A stretch of DNA of 64,000 nt, from assembly GCA_026929865.2 (NCBI GenBank), contig CM049402.1, forward strand, positions 14,234,001-14,298,000. The letters are read 5' to 3'. A program made the translations under genes and the position numbers. The first letter of the stretch is position 1, and each line of letters opens with the position of its first letter. The stretch comes from Hyperoplus lanceolatus (lineage: Eukaryota; Chordata; Actinopteri; Uranoscopiformes; Ammodytidae). This document shows positions 52,960 to 64,000 of the stretch, piece by piece. The notes under the pieces were generated by a model. It ran no database searches. It was not told where the DNA came from and saw nothing but the letters and a program-made list of their open reading frames with translations.

Positions 52960-55817
52960 TGATGTGTTCTCTTTGTGAGTGTGTCTGCCTGGGGTTCATT
53001 AAATCATAAAAAACAAAGGCTGGAGGTATCAAATAATGCACTGGGATGGCTTACAAAATGACACAAATCAATGGGAAGGTTGGATTATTAATATGATTTA
53101 TGACGAGACGGAGTGGACCTCGTTAAATCACACACACTTCATTAATACATCAGCTGCTATGCGCTCCGATTCAATTTGGAAGAATCTGCCAGCTCAAAGC
53201 ACACGCATGTGTTTCTCTCGCCGAGAAGTTTGCATGACGGCGCTCAATCTGGGCTAGTGTGCATTTGTACTGATGTGTTTATAGTCAGTGCTCCTGTGTT
53301 TGGGGCGAAGACATGCCTCTCATTCTAAGTGAGTGCTAATGCTTGTGTAAGCATGGATCAATATAACGAACGGGGAGTGTATAAGTGTCCATCTAAGAGT
53401 AACTGCTCATGTCCGCTGTTAGTGATGGAGAGAGTCAGAAAAATTGAAATGTAGATAGAAATGGGTCCGAGAGGGAGATAAAGACTTATGAGTGTTAGTT
53501 TATTGGATTTGTTATTATATGTCTGTGTGCCAACGCAAACTGTAATGTGACGGCTGTGCTCTTTACAACAATGCCTTGAGTTCCCATCAATCATGATATG
53601 AGCCTTTCACTGTTGCAGTCCATTATCTAGTGTCAAGCCCTGCAGCTTAATTATTCAAACTTGCATCACACCCAACAAAAACATGTGTACTGAGAGACTC
53701 CAGTACGAATCTGTTGAGTCGGATATTTGTACTGTTACAAATGGGATCAAGGTGGATTTCTAAGACAAGCTTCCGTTAATTTGCACCCACCAGTCATCCA
53801 TCCAAAATAAAATTCCCCTGGAGAAAGAAATGGGTTGCGCATGCAGGCAAAAGAGTAATCTCTTTTTTTTTTGTTTTAATGCTTTGCCTTTTAATTCAGT
53901 GTTTTTCTCAATGTGTTGCCTCTATTTCTTAAACAAATGAGCTCAACTCACTGATGTGCAATAAAATGGTCAGTTGCATTTTAAAACTCCATGCTCAGTA
54001 ATTTCTTCACCGCAGGGCTGTTAAAAGGGGTGTATAGCTGCATCTCCCACCAGTGTTAGCATGCATTAAAAGCTTCTTCAGCAAAAGGTCAATGTATTCC
54101 TGTAAATGCAAGCATTTGGGGAAATGTATGAATGCATGCATATATACATTTCTCCAGCTATGCACAACCAACGGAATAAACTCCCCACCACAAAGTTGTT
54201 TGCTAAGATACAAATGTTCCTCCTAAAATGACTTGATTCAAATGGCCAAACATAAGTTCCTGTTTCCTTTCAGACTGCAGAATGAACATAGAGCAGTCAA
54301 GGGGCACACCAGGGAATGATGTAAATAAATGTAATATGCAAAGATGCAAAAGAAGTGCAAAAGAAATAGGCAGTAAACATGACATGTAAACATCACAGGA
54401 ACACGCAGTCAAAAGGAACGTATCTCAAACACAAAGCATTGCTCAACTTGATTCAATATTACAAAGACATGAACAGATTTAAAAATCTCTCACTTGAATC
54501 ATCACCTCAGCTGTAACTCAAGACACACGTGAATGCAATGTAATTCATTTTAGAAGTTGAGTTGTTGTTGTTGGAAAAGCATCTGTACACCATTGAGTCA
54601 CAGGTGGAATGGTGGTCCCGAAGGACCACGACAGGGCTGGATAACAAACACTGACACGTTACTGTTAACACACGCACACACATATAGGTACAACACACAC
54701 ACATGCACACTACAGGAAAACAGTGAAATGCCTCAGAGGTATGAAGCGATCCAACAAAAACAAAACATTAGGCTGTAGCAATAGATAGGGAGGACATTAC
54801 TGGAACAAACAAGGCAGAGGGAAAACTAAGACGGCCTCTAGGGGATTTGAATCAACACCCACTGTATGAATTTAGTCTGTCTATCAAAAACAGAGTAGCC
54901 GTGCAAGAAATTATTTTCCAAGAGAATTTCCGCCATAACCACGCTTTAAGCTTGTCCAAAAAGATAACCAAATTGCTCTTGTACTGCAATTGTATTTTCA
55001 ATTTCCCATTCCTTGTGTGAGTCTATTTTTTAATTTGGCTTAATTGCAAGGCTGTATACCACCACTGGATTTTTATGTAACTTTGCTGTTAGGGAAAGGG
55101 ACTATTCAATTAAAGTAAATTCAAAAGCATTTACAGCTTTACATAGCCCTTGTGTGCCGTTTGCCTCATTATCTGTCCACAACTGGCATTAAGTGAATAA
55201 TTGATGGACCCCTTTTTCTTCACGATGAACCATCAGGCATGCAGTTTCATCTCTCCGGCCTACATGAGCATACTGTGAAGAGAGACAACTGTGGCTGAGG
55301 ATTGCTGGAGGCGGCGGGCTCCTGCCAGACTGGGTCCTACAGAACTCTCAGCCTACTTCATGGTCGGCTTACCGCCCACCTCTCTGGGGCTACACTCTGG
55401 ACTGGCTTCAGACCTCAGCACTTGTAGTTATAGCAACTTGTGATTTCTCTGGAGTACTGACACTCTCTTTCTCTTTCCAGCAGAGGCACACGCACCGCGG
55501 CCAAAACACATAAATGAATTCCAGGAGCACAGTACATTATTCATTACTTTGTTGAAAATGCCACAATGGGGCTGCTGCGTCGAGGTTGCACACATTGATG
55601 GTGAAAAACATCGAAAAATTTAATAAACATTTAAACAAGTATTTCTCAAAATAATTTAATTAAGACCATTAATAAGAACCTTTAATCTACTGTGTTACGT
55701 GGCTACGTTATTCCCTGTCAAACCTTTTAAGAGTTAAGCTAAAGCCGGAAATAAGTTGTTTCTCTTAGCCAAAAACCTCCACTGTTGTCCAAAAATATAA
55801 ATAAACATGATAAGTCA
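52960..55817. other. Intronic sequence of macrod1, no recognised features
   Basis: Read on both strands; only short CA patches (54665-54710) and unremarkable unique sequence were seen. Confidence 0.45.
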
Positions 55818-55990
55818 GGGTGCTTCAGGGCTTGAGGCACCAACCATGAATGTCAATAGCCCTGGTTCAAGCCCAGCCTGAGGTCCTTAGCTGGATGTCA
55901 TACCCCATACCCCCTACGCTCTTTCCCTTCATTTCCTGTCATCTCTCTGCTAAGAATCTGGTAATAAAATCAAACAATGCCCCAAAAAGT
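55818..55990 (+). mobile_element. tRNA-derived SINE fragment
   Basis: A Pol III B-box-like GGTTCAAGCCC occurs at 55864-55874. It is followed by a CAGCCTGAGGTCC segment, a pyrimidine-rich CCTTCATTTCCTGTCATCTC segment, and a tail of AATAAAA.CAA.AATGCCCCAAAAAG. This order matches a widespread fish SINE type (recalled, not searched). The 5' A-box half is diverged or truncated. Confidence 0.6.
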
Positions 55991-58539
55991 ATTTTAATAA
56001 ACAAACGCATATTTTTTTTTTTTTTTTTTACATATTGGATCGGCATTTACTCGGGCAGTGGGTAAGGAAGAAGGAAATTGCGGTAGAGGGATGCAGAAAA
56101 TAGTTTGTGTTACATAGTCTGTACCCTTTAAAAAATATATCCACAGCTTTACTTTTTAAATATAAAATGTCCAACTCAGTAATTTAACTAAAAATAATTC
56201 TTATCTAATTCTTACAAAATAAAAAATATTTAAGGGATCTGTGATAAAAAATATTTGAAAACGTAATTTGTCAATGTGCACAACTCACTCCTTTTTGAGT
56301 AAATATTGTTAAACACTCTAATGAACATCTTTTTATGAAATTATTTTGCCAAAAAAAGCCAAAAAATATATTAATTTAACGCCAATTATTTGGCCTTTTT
56401 ACGATGAGCGTTTACATTTGTGACCTGTTGATGTATGTGTATAAATAAGCTTATGACAGAGTGTCGGTATGGAAGTCGGAAAGAGACAAACTGTTAGTCT
56501 TTAGTGGGATTTTAAGTCAACAAATTAGAATGCAGAAAATTGCCAGCCTTGGATTGTGCAGCTCCTGTTCACCATAAGCACACAGACCCAGTATCTTGAA
56601 TACTATATTAACTGTAACATTTCCAATACTCACACCAGATTAGCAGCAGACACATGCACACATGACAAGTGGCTTGATCATGTATGTGCCGACCACACAC
56701 CCATCACACACTGTTGATCTTGCGGCAGACGCAGAAAGTAAAGGGCGTAATAAATCTTTCAACTGCTTGACGCTACGGTGATTGAGGTGTCCTTTGCATC
56801 ACAATGTATCAGGGTGTCCTTGACTTTTTCCTTTTTTTGAATGAAAGATAAATTTGCCTGCATTTATTTTTCAGTTTATTTGATGCACACCAAGAAGCAA
56901 ACATTAAATTGTATTTAATTTTTATTCTAACACTATGACAGAAGAAATGTCCTTGCTCCTGCACTGAAAAAAGATGTTTGTAAGGATCTAAACGAAAACT
57001 AACATTATAAAGCTTTCATTAATGGTATACTAAAATCAAAAATATCACAAGGTTACCAGATTTAACAGTTTAAAATTCTTATTAAAAAGCATCTCTTTAC
57101 AAACTGATGCATTGATAAAGAAACCCGTCAGTACGGCTCTATCCAGGGCTCCCTTGTCCATCCGTGGACAATAGTTACAACAGCATACGTGGATAAATAG
57201 CCTCTATAAATAGTCATGTCATTTCCTAAGCTCTGATAATTCGGCAGGGCAGACAGCATGCGCATAGTGCACCACTTCACAACAACGCCAGATAGATCGC
57301 AATTACAGGATGGTAATTGTGTGCAGTACTTGGATGACAATGTGACAAAAGCATCATCTGTGATGAGGACATGTGAGCTGACAATGAGGGTCCCTTGTAC
57401 TTGCTGGTGAAGAGAAGGGAAGAGGACTCGGAGTTAAGATTCAAGCCCATTTTGGAGGTTACAATGAGAGATCATTTGTGCTTATAGTTCACTAAGCTAT
57501 GATTAAAAATGGGAGAGAAAATTGAAGCCTTCAATGAGGATAATCTTCCCCAGATGTGCTTTTAATTTCCATATCTGCCTTTTGCTTGCATTCCCCCTTG
57601 TGTGTCTAAGTCCAGTCTAAATGAAAAACATCAATAATCAAAGGTTGATAAACTTACTCGGACGTACTTCGCGTGCATTTTTATTTGGACAAGCTCAAGT
57701 ATTCGACCTGAGTGCGCCAAGGAGACGAGTACTGGATGCTCAGCCAACGCTTTAATGCTATGTTGATTACTTGTCTGGCAGAAAAACCAATATCTGAAAA
57801 AAGGGCAGGAGGTACACTATTATTGCCATAAAGAACTGGCAAACGATTATTGCTACACTCGGAAGTGCATCAAGTGAAACAGCACAGAAAATTGAACTCT
57901 ATGCAAAAGGACGCACTACGAGTTTGACAGTTGCCTGCTTAACAAACAGATCTTTTGCTCCATGACCTTTTGCTTTTCTTGGAATCCCTCGATTAGTGAT
58001 AGGATATGGCCTGATGAATGCTGTCTAACAATCCCATCCACGTTGTTTAGGGACTAGCTGGGTGTGTGGAGGTGTTAATGTAAGGCAGGGTTTGAAAATC
58101 TCTCTCAAGCTCTTTTTCACATAACTATGTTTGTGTGTACAGCTGAGCAACACAGCATGAATGCTTTAAGGACAGACTGTTGTGTGTTGTGCAAAGGGAG
58201 GTGGGCAGAGCCTGAGGCAATAATAGCAGGCCTACAAAGTGCAGCAATCAGATAGAATTGCCTGGATACTTATTTTCATTCAGCCTGATGTCATGTTAGC
58301 ATTCGCTAACATTCACAATTTTTGGGGAGAGGTACTCTGTGTTGTGGTGCCCTAACCAATCAATAGCAAGTTGTAGTGGAACAATGATATTACCGTGGCC
58401 GAGTGGCCTTGATTTATTCCACTGACATTTTGATACTACTAGGAAGGAGACACCTCACCAAGCAAGGGAAACGCGGAGAGCAGAGGATCAGGTCTCAACA
58501 GGATCAGGTCTCAACAGGAATGTAGCTGCTGGTCAACTC
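55991..58539. other. Intronic sequence, AT-rich on the left
   Basis: A T-rich run lies at 56012-56029, and AT-rich sequence extends to about 56440. Otherwise nothing is recognised. A short tandem duplication (ATCAGGTCTCAACAGG, two copies) lies at about 58488-58518, close to the L2 element. Confidence 0.45.
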
Positions 58540-60172
58540 TTTCAGAATGGAGGATATAGGCCTTCTACCACCAGTAGTAACGTACCGCCTGTCTCTCAAA
58601 CTCCTCTTTTCAGCCTTGATCTTCTTCCCACAAGTGTTGTTGTAGATGCACTCCTCGCCATCAACCCCAAGAAGTACATGGGAGAGGACAATTTGGACCC
58701 CTTTTCAATCAAGCTCTCTACACATATAATATCAAAACAAATTACCCATATTTTTAATCTTTCCATCTCCTCTGGAATAGTTCCTAAAATTTGGAAAAAA
58801 GCTCATGTAATTCCTTTACATAAAGGTGGTGACAAGAATAATCTTAATAACTACAGGCCAATTTCCAAACTCCCATGCCTCGCAAAAATTCTAGAATCAC
58901 TTATTAATAATCAGTTAAAAACATTTCTAACTAGTGCTTCCATTTTGAGCCCATTCCAATCTGGTTTTAGGGCAGGCCACAGTACTGTCTCTGCTGTGAC
59001 TTTGGTTGTAGACAACATTATTACAGCATTAGACAAGAAAAAGCACTGTGCAGCACTTTTTATTGATCTTTCAAAGGCCTTTGATACTGTTGACCACCAT
59101 TTGCTTTTACAGAGGCTGCATGACATTGGCTTTGATCAGTCTGCATGTAGCTGGTTTAGGGACTATCTCTCTGAAAGACAGCAGACAGTTAAACTGGGAA
59201 GATACCAGTCTGAGTTTTTAACTGTTACAAATGGTGTCCCACAGGGCTCAATTCTAGGTCCAGTTCTTTTCACAATTTATATAAATAACATTGTTTCATC
59301 GCTAAAAAACTGTCACGCCCATCTATACGCTGACGACACAGTACTGTATTGCATTTCCGATTCGGTGCGCCAATCTATTCAGAACCTACAAAGCTCTTTT
59401 AACACCCTGCAGGACTGTCTAGTGGACCTCAGGCTTGTTCTTAATACAGACAAAACCAAATATATGTGTTTCTCCAGAGCAAAAACTACACATTTTAATG
59501 ATTTTAATATGTTCACAAAGAATGAATTTTTAATTGAAAGAGTCAGAGTATAAATATCTCGGCATCTGGTTAGATGATAAACTCACTTTTCATTTTCATA
59601 TAAACAATCTTGTTTGTCGACTACAACAAAAAATTGGCTATTTTTATAGGAATAAAACCACCTTCCCTTTATTTAGTAGGAAAAGGATTATTGAGGCAGT
59701 TTTCATGTCTGTCCTTGATTACGGTGATATGGTCTACCGGCATGCATCACATTCATGTCTTAAACTCCTAGACTCAGTTTTTCACTCTGCTTTAAGGTTC
59801 ATCACAGGAGATGCTTATGATACACATCATTGTCTCTTATATGAAAAGGTTGGGTGGTCCTCCCTTAAAGAGAGACGTGACGCACATTGGCACATTTTTA
59901 TTTACAAAGCCTTGACCGGGAAGCTTCCTCGTTATTTAACTGAAATGCTGCACATTTCAGATGGGCTTTATCAAACCCGCTCCACTGACATGCTTATGCT
60001 TTATGTCCCACAAGCCCGGTCTGAGCTGGGAAAGACAGCTTTTAGCTTCAGTGCCCCTGACTCCTGGAATAACTTACAGCAACAAATTAAACTAAATACA
60101 TTCATATCCTTTAGCCAATTTAAACAGACTATCTTGGATCTGCCAAACTCTACATGTAACTGTTTTAATTAG
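58540..60172 (+). pseudogene. L2 LINE reverse transcriptase, frameshifted
   Basis: The first frame is open from about 58540 to a stop at 59551-59553. It holds NPKKYMGEDNLDPF, NNYRPISKLPCLAKILESL, GFRAGHSTVSAV, LFIDLSKAFDTVDHH, NGVPQGSILGPVLFTIYINN and LYADDTVLY (YADD at 59326-59337, both catalytic aspartates present). The second frame continues from about 59535 (SEYKYLGIWLDDKLTF) to the stop at 60170-60172 after CNCF. The shift lies at about 59539-59545, between IERV and SEYKYLGI, and is consistent with a small indel. The N-terminal endonuclease is absent through 5' truncation. The element is not autonomous. Confidence 0.85.
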
Positions 60173-60350
60173 GCTATATTGTACTTTATTCCTTTTAATT
60201 GCTGCCACTCTTCACCACTTTGTAAATGTTTCAATTGTTTTGTTTGTTTTGTATGTATTGTTGTTTTGAATTTGTTTTGACTCGACGTCATTGAAAATGA
60301 GGGTCACCCCTCAACTGGTCTCTCGAGGATAAATAAAAGTTAAATGAAAT
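58540..60350 (+). mobile_element. L2-clade LINE, 5'-truncated
   Basis: It contains the reverse-transcriptase half of ORF2 and a complete short 3' UTR. The UTR includes the GAGGGTCACCCCTCAAC segment (about 60299-60315) and ends CTCTCGAGGATAAATAAA followed by a TTAAATGAAATGAAA tail, as in fish L2 elements. The 5' boundary is approximate because similarity fades without a visible junction. No target duplication was identified. Confidence 0.8.
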
Positions 60351-63241
60351 GAAAAATAAATTAAGATGAATCACTTTATTCAAGGTTGACATCAAGGTAC
60401 AGCTGGTAGACAGCTTCTACTATCAACACAGATGTTACTTATTCATTGTAAAAGAAAGGTTCTTGTTCAGATCTTATCTTATCCTATGTACCTAGCCTAT
60501 CCTCAACTTGGGAAAAGGGGAGCCCCACCAGCAGCCATCTTCCTCGGGCGATTCAGCGCGCCTAGTGACAAGCACTATGGCCTTTTATCAGGCACTTGGG
60601 TGTGTGTGTCTCTGTCCGTGTATCTGTCTGTGTGTGAGTGAGAGTGTGCATGTGTGTGTGTCTGTCTGTGTGTGAGTGAGAGTGTGCATGTGTGTATGTG
60701 TGTGTGTAACAGATCTTATATCAAGCCATATTAGAACCTAGCTGCTTCTAATAGATTATCGTCTATTCATAGCAGGATGTTGCAATACGTGTTCCTATCT
60801 TTCTGCTGTGTCTTGCGACAGTTGTTGTTGTGCAGCTTGTGGGCTAAGGTCATTATGACCTATGTGGTTTTTCTGCTTGTCTCAAACCTTACTAACTTCT
60901 TTTAAAATAATAACACATATATGTTGGAAATTCCAACAAAGTGACAAATCTGTCAGGCCCATGTCGTTCTCAGTCGACACAAAAAGCTGTGGTGGTTGTT
61001 GCAAAGAGCAATCGACTTAAAATATTTCCAAAACCTGTATCCTATTATGTTTTGTATGACGCATTTTGATATTTTTCATACCCAGACACCTGTTCTTTAT
61101 GTGTGTTTGTTGTTTAAAAAAATGAAAAACCCAATAAATAAATTTAAAAAAAAATATACATATATTTCCAAAACGTTTAAGAAAGAGTAGAAGAGCTATT
61201 ATTTCATCTTAAAAGAACCCTAACCCTGCATCAATCTCATCCGTGCTTGATTCCACTTTGTGGCCATTTCTCTGTCACTGTTTTTCCATTGAGCTTAGTA
61301 GCAAGCAAGATATGCATGAAGTTGACGCCATGATTATGATTTGATTAGTCAAAACTAGACCAATTGGTCCAAATCGGAGTGGAAACACGAGAATACCGTA
61401 CATGTGGTTGGATTGCACTTTGTAGAGCATAGTTAATTTCAATCATACTTAAAAAAAAGACTATCTTTACCTTTACCACAGACAAAACAAAACATTGTAA
61501 ACCAAGTTTAGCAACAGCACCTGTAGAAGACCCTCTCCCGGCCTATCAGGAGCCACGACGCTGCACAACTCACCAACACATTTGAACACAGCAATTGCCT
61601 TGATGACAGAAGCTCTGATGGGCCAAGTGCTTATGATCAAGCTGACTCCTTTTTGCTTTAACTCCCTCATTCACTCCATCTCTTTCCATCTCCCACATTG
61701 GTCCAATCAGGCTAATGAGGCTCGCACTTCCTCCATCCCTTCCCTTCCTTCTCGCTAAAGTGGCGATTGATTGGAGGGGTGGGAAAGCTTTTAACGAGGG
61801 AGGGGTGGGAGAGAAATAATTAGCACGAATGGGCTTTTCTGCAAACTCCCTCAGTTTGGCTTTTTCTTTTTTTCAGTTTATTTACTGACCCGGACAACAT
61901 TAGGGATTAACTCCCCAAGGATATGTTAACTTCTCAATGTCAGGGTGTAAATCAATCTGAAGCTGTAAAACTGAGGCCTGTTTGTCCAATACCCAATGTC
62001 CCGCTACTCTCGGGTCACAGCCTTGCGATGATGTCTAAATGGAAGCTGAAATGAAAAGGCAGGGGGAAGGGAGATATAAGGCTAAACTGGAAAATGCGCC
62101 ATGAAGCATTGTTAGCATTTCTTCCATCTTCCCACTCAAATTGAGGCACAAACTGGTCATCAGAGCAATCCCACAGAAACTCTGGGGGCACTGAACCTTG
62201 AAAGTTCAAAGTTTTCAGCACACAGAGAGCCTTAATGTGGCTGCCCAAATGACCAGTAAAGTGGCCCTTTCTGACAGTTGTAACGTGATTAACTTGGACA
62301 GATCTGAACCGGAAAAACTAGAGCAGCAGCACTGACTAAATTCACGCTGCGGCCAATTGAAGAAGCCACTGCCGCCTCCAAACTTTCACCCATGACAAAG
62401 ACACAGATACAATAGGACAGAGTGGACATAACAACACAACTACTCCAGTGCAGTGATGAAAACCACGAGACACAAGCGACTAGATATAAGTTAGGGGGAG
62501 TCTAGGTTCAGCAGCGTGTTAACAAAACTCAAAAAAAGTAGAGAATAAAAAAAAAACAATCAGAAACCGACGGCTAAACATAAAACAAAGTGTCACAAAC
62601 ACAGATTAAACGCTACTTTAAAAGTGCATTGGAGTAAAATAGAGACTGAATCATCATAGAGTTAGAGCTTAAATCGTCTAAACCCTGAAAAATATGAAAT
62701 ACGCCCATGCCCTTCATATGTACTTTATCATCAAAACCGAGTCACTTCAAAAGGGCTTCAGAGAGTCATTTTCTGTTCATTTGATATGTATTTCTCAATT
62801 ATAAGGATGAAGTGAAACCCCTCAAAACAAATAAGGGAGAGTGGGTTGAGTTGAGCCAGTGGGGAAGTAGTGCCACCCCTTGTCTCTAGAAAACGATAGA
62901 AGAAATTGAAAATGTGACCACATATTTAAGAAGAGACACCCATTTGACTCATCCTGTAAAGAAGGGAGATACATGGAATAAGATATAAGCACATTTATGC
63001 TAAAAAAAAAACAGTTTTTTGCCTTTCAAAGTAAAATTTCCATGATCAAGGTTTTTTGATTATTGTGTCTGAACAATTATAGACACGTTTGAAAACATTT
63101 GACACATGTTTTAGTGCTTTAGTATGCTACACTTTGAGTCTATACAGTTTGCACAATATCAGCCCTAAACTGCTGCATCATGCTTATTATCCAAAATTCT
63201 GGGGTTGGGGTGATTTGTGCCAAAGGGCCTGGGGTGAGTTA

Positions 63242-63242
<1 letters not shown>
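60351..63242. other. Intronic sequence with minor repeats
   Basis: A GT/GTGAGTGAGA-rich tandem duplication of about 45 bp lies at 60615-60710. No coding exon is supported, including for the frame at 62015-62248 on the minus strand. Confidence 0.45.

Positions 63243-63300
<58 letters not shown>
63243..63300. repeat. (TAAG)n microsatellite
   Basis: About 14 uninterrupted four-base units, adjoining a LINE-like 3' end. Confidence 0.95.
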
Positions 63301-63302
<2 letters not shown>

Positions 63303-63465
63303 TGTATTTATAAAAGCACATTTATAACAGTGTGCACTGTCCAAAGTGCTGTACATAGTGCATTCAGTAGGTAAAAAATGAAGGTAAAATAACAATAACA
63401 AAAATAAAAGACATAAAGCCCAGACATTCACATATAAACAAAGATAGTGCAGAGGTGTACAGATG
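63301..63465 (-). mobile_element. Possible 3' end of a LINE or SINE (minus orientation)
   Basis: The sequence AATGTATTTATAAAAGCACA ... CAAAGTGCTGTACA resembles the 3' terminal region of common fish retroelements, whose short tandem tail would then be the neighbouring TTAC/TAAG array. No coding part is left. Recognition is from memory. Confidence 0.45.
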
Positions 63466-64000
63466 TTGCCTGGAAATCCAGACCCTGATATCTTGAACGA
63501 TAGAGGGTCTGGCCACGATCAATAGTAATTTCCAACTCAAGGGGCGGCTCCTACTCGTGCATTTCAAATTCCACTGCACGCAGTTGGATAGCACTACAAC
63601 CAATCAGAGCGATGCACAAGGCGACGTAAGCCCCTTTCGTTTAGCGAACAGCTGTGAAACTGTTAAATTAAACGTTTGCCGTTGTCGGTCGGCAAAATAG
63701 AACATTCCACTTACTTGCTAATGAAAGATTTGAGTGTCGTCTTCCAAATCGTTAAGGGTCGAGGCCAAAGCAGTCTCAAACTCACACAACATATCCGCAG
63801 CCATCTTTGATGTTTACTATCACGGCTTTGACGTCGCGTGCACGTCACTGTCGTCATCCGGTTACGTCCTCCCCAGAGTACCATATAAGGGGCTCTGGCG
63901 CGCCTATATGAGATAGAACCAATTGAAACCATAGCCAGATTTCTGGCTTTCTTGATAAAGCTTCAACGGAGCGTGTCCAGACCAACACGCGCAGCAAATT
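63466..64000. mobile_element. Probable CpG-rich DNA-transposon fragment reaching the window edge
   Basis: CpG-rich sequence with paired motifs: AAATCCAGACCCTGATATC near 63474 and the inverted GGTCTGG near 63508, and AGCCAGATTTCTGGCT near 63936-63951. It resembles a repeat seen in other fish genomes. Its ends are not resolved, and it might instead be a promoter-like CpG island. Confidence 0.35.

Noticed and set aside
62015-62248. 77-codon minus-strand frame
   Set aside because: No similarity to macrod1 or any other recognised protein; no convincing splice sites.

Overview
This is nuclear genomic DNA of a ray-finned (teleost) fish, probably a spiny-rayed species. The evidence is the very dense CA/GT microsatellites, the mix of L2, RTE, hAT, Tc1/mariner and Harbinger-like elements in forms familiar from fish genomes, spliceosomal GT-AG signals, and a FLRT-family receptor gene whose coding sequence lies in one exon. 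Almost all of the window is non-coding.

Only two host genes can be supported. flrt1 (47491-49686, + strand) encodes a complete 731-residue LRR/fibronectin-III single-pass membrane protein. It sits directly behind a strong splice acceptor, and a CpG-rich block about 29.5 kb upstream (17.1-18.0 kb) is the best candidate for its promoter and 5' untranslated exon(s). On the opposite strand a 30-bp microexon (2482-2511) has perfect splice signals and encodes the glycine-rich NAA-N..LLGGGG loop of a MacroD-type macro domain. In vertebrates FLRT1 lies antisense inside an intron of MACROD1, so I read 2512-64000 as one long macrod1 intron with flrt1 nested inside it.

The rest is accessory DNA. (1) 11163-15590 is a hAT element carrying two further hATs (11205-12637 and 13769-15244); all three have intact 8-bp target-site duplications. 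(2) 25200-28635 is a 3.4-kb foldback element flanked by CAAGAA. Its two arms carry the same five-unit, about 40-bp minisatellite in inverted orientation, and each arm has insertions that the other lacks. (3) 29361-32750 is a short palindromic MITE split by a nearly intact RTE-clade LINE (29422-32646) with a 12-bp target duplication. (4) 51352-51740 is a Tc1/mariner-type MITE with identical 74-bp inverted termini, placed downstream of the flrt1 stop codon and possibly inside its 3' UTR. (5) 58540-60350 is a 5'-truncated, frameshifted L2 LINE; another L2 fragment sits inside the foldback element, and a tRNA-derived SINE lies at 55.8 kb. Long dinucleotide arrays, G-rich tracts and small hairpins punctuate the remaining intronic sequence.

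No bacterial-type operons, CRISPR arrays, rRNA or tRNA genes were seen. Divergence, splicing and expression could not be computed here, and functional statements beyond the visible motifs are inference.
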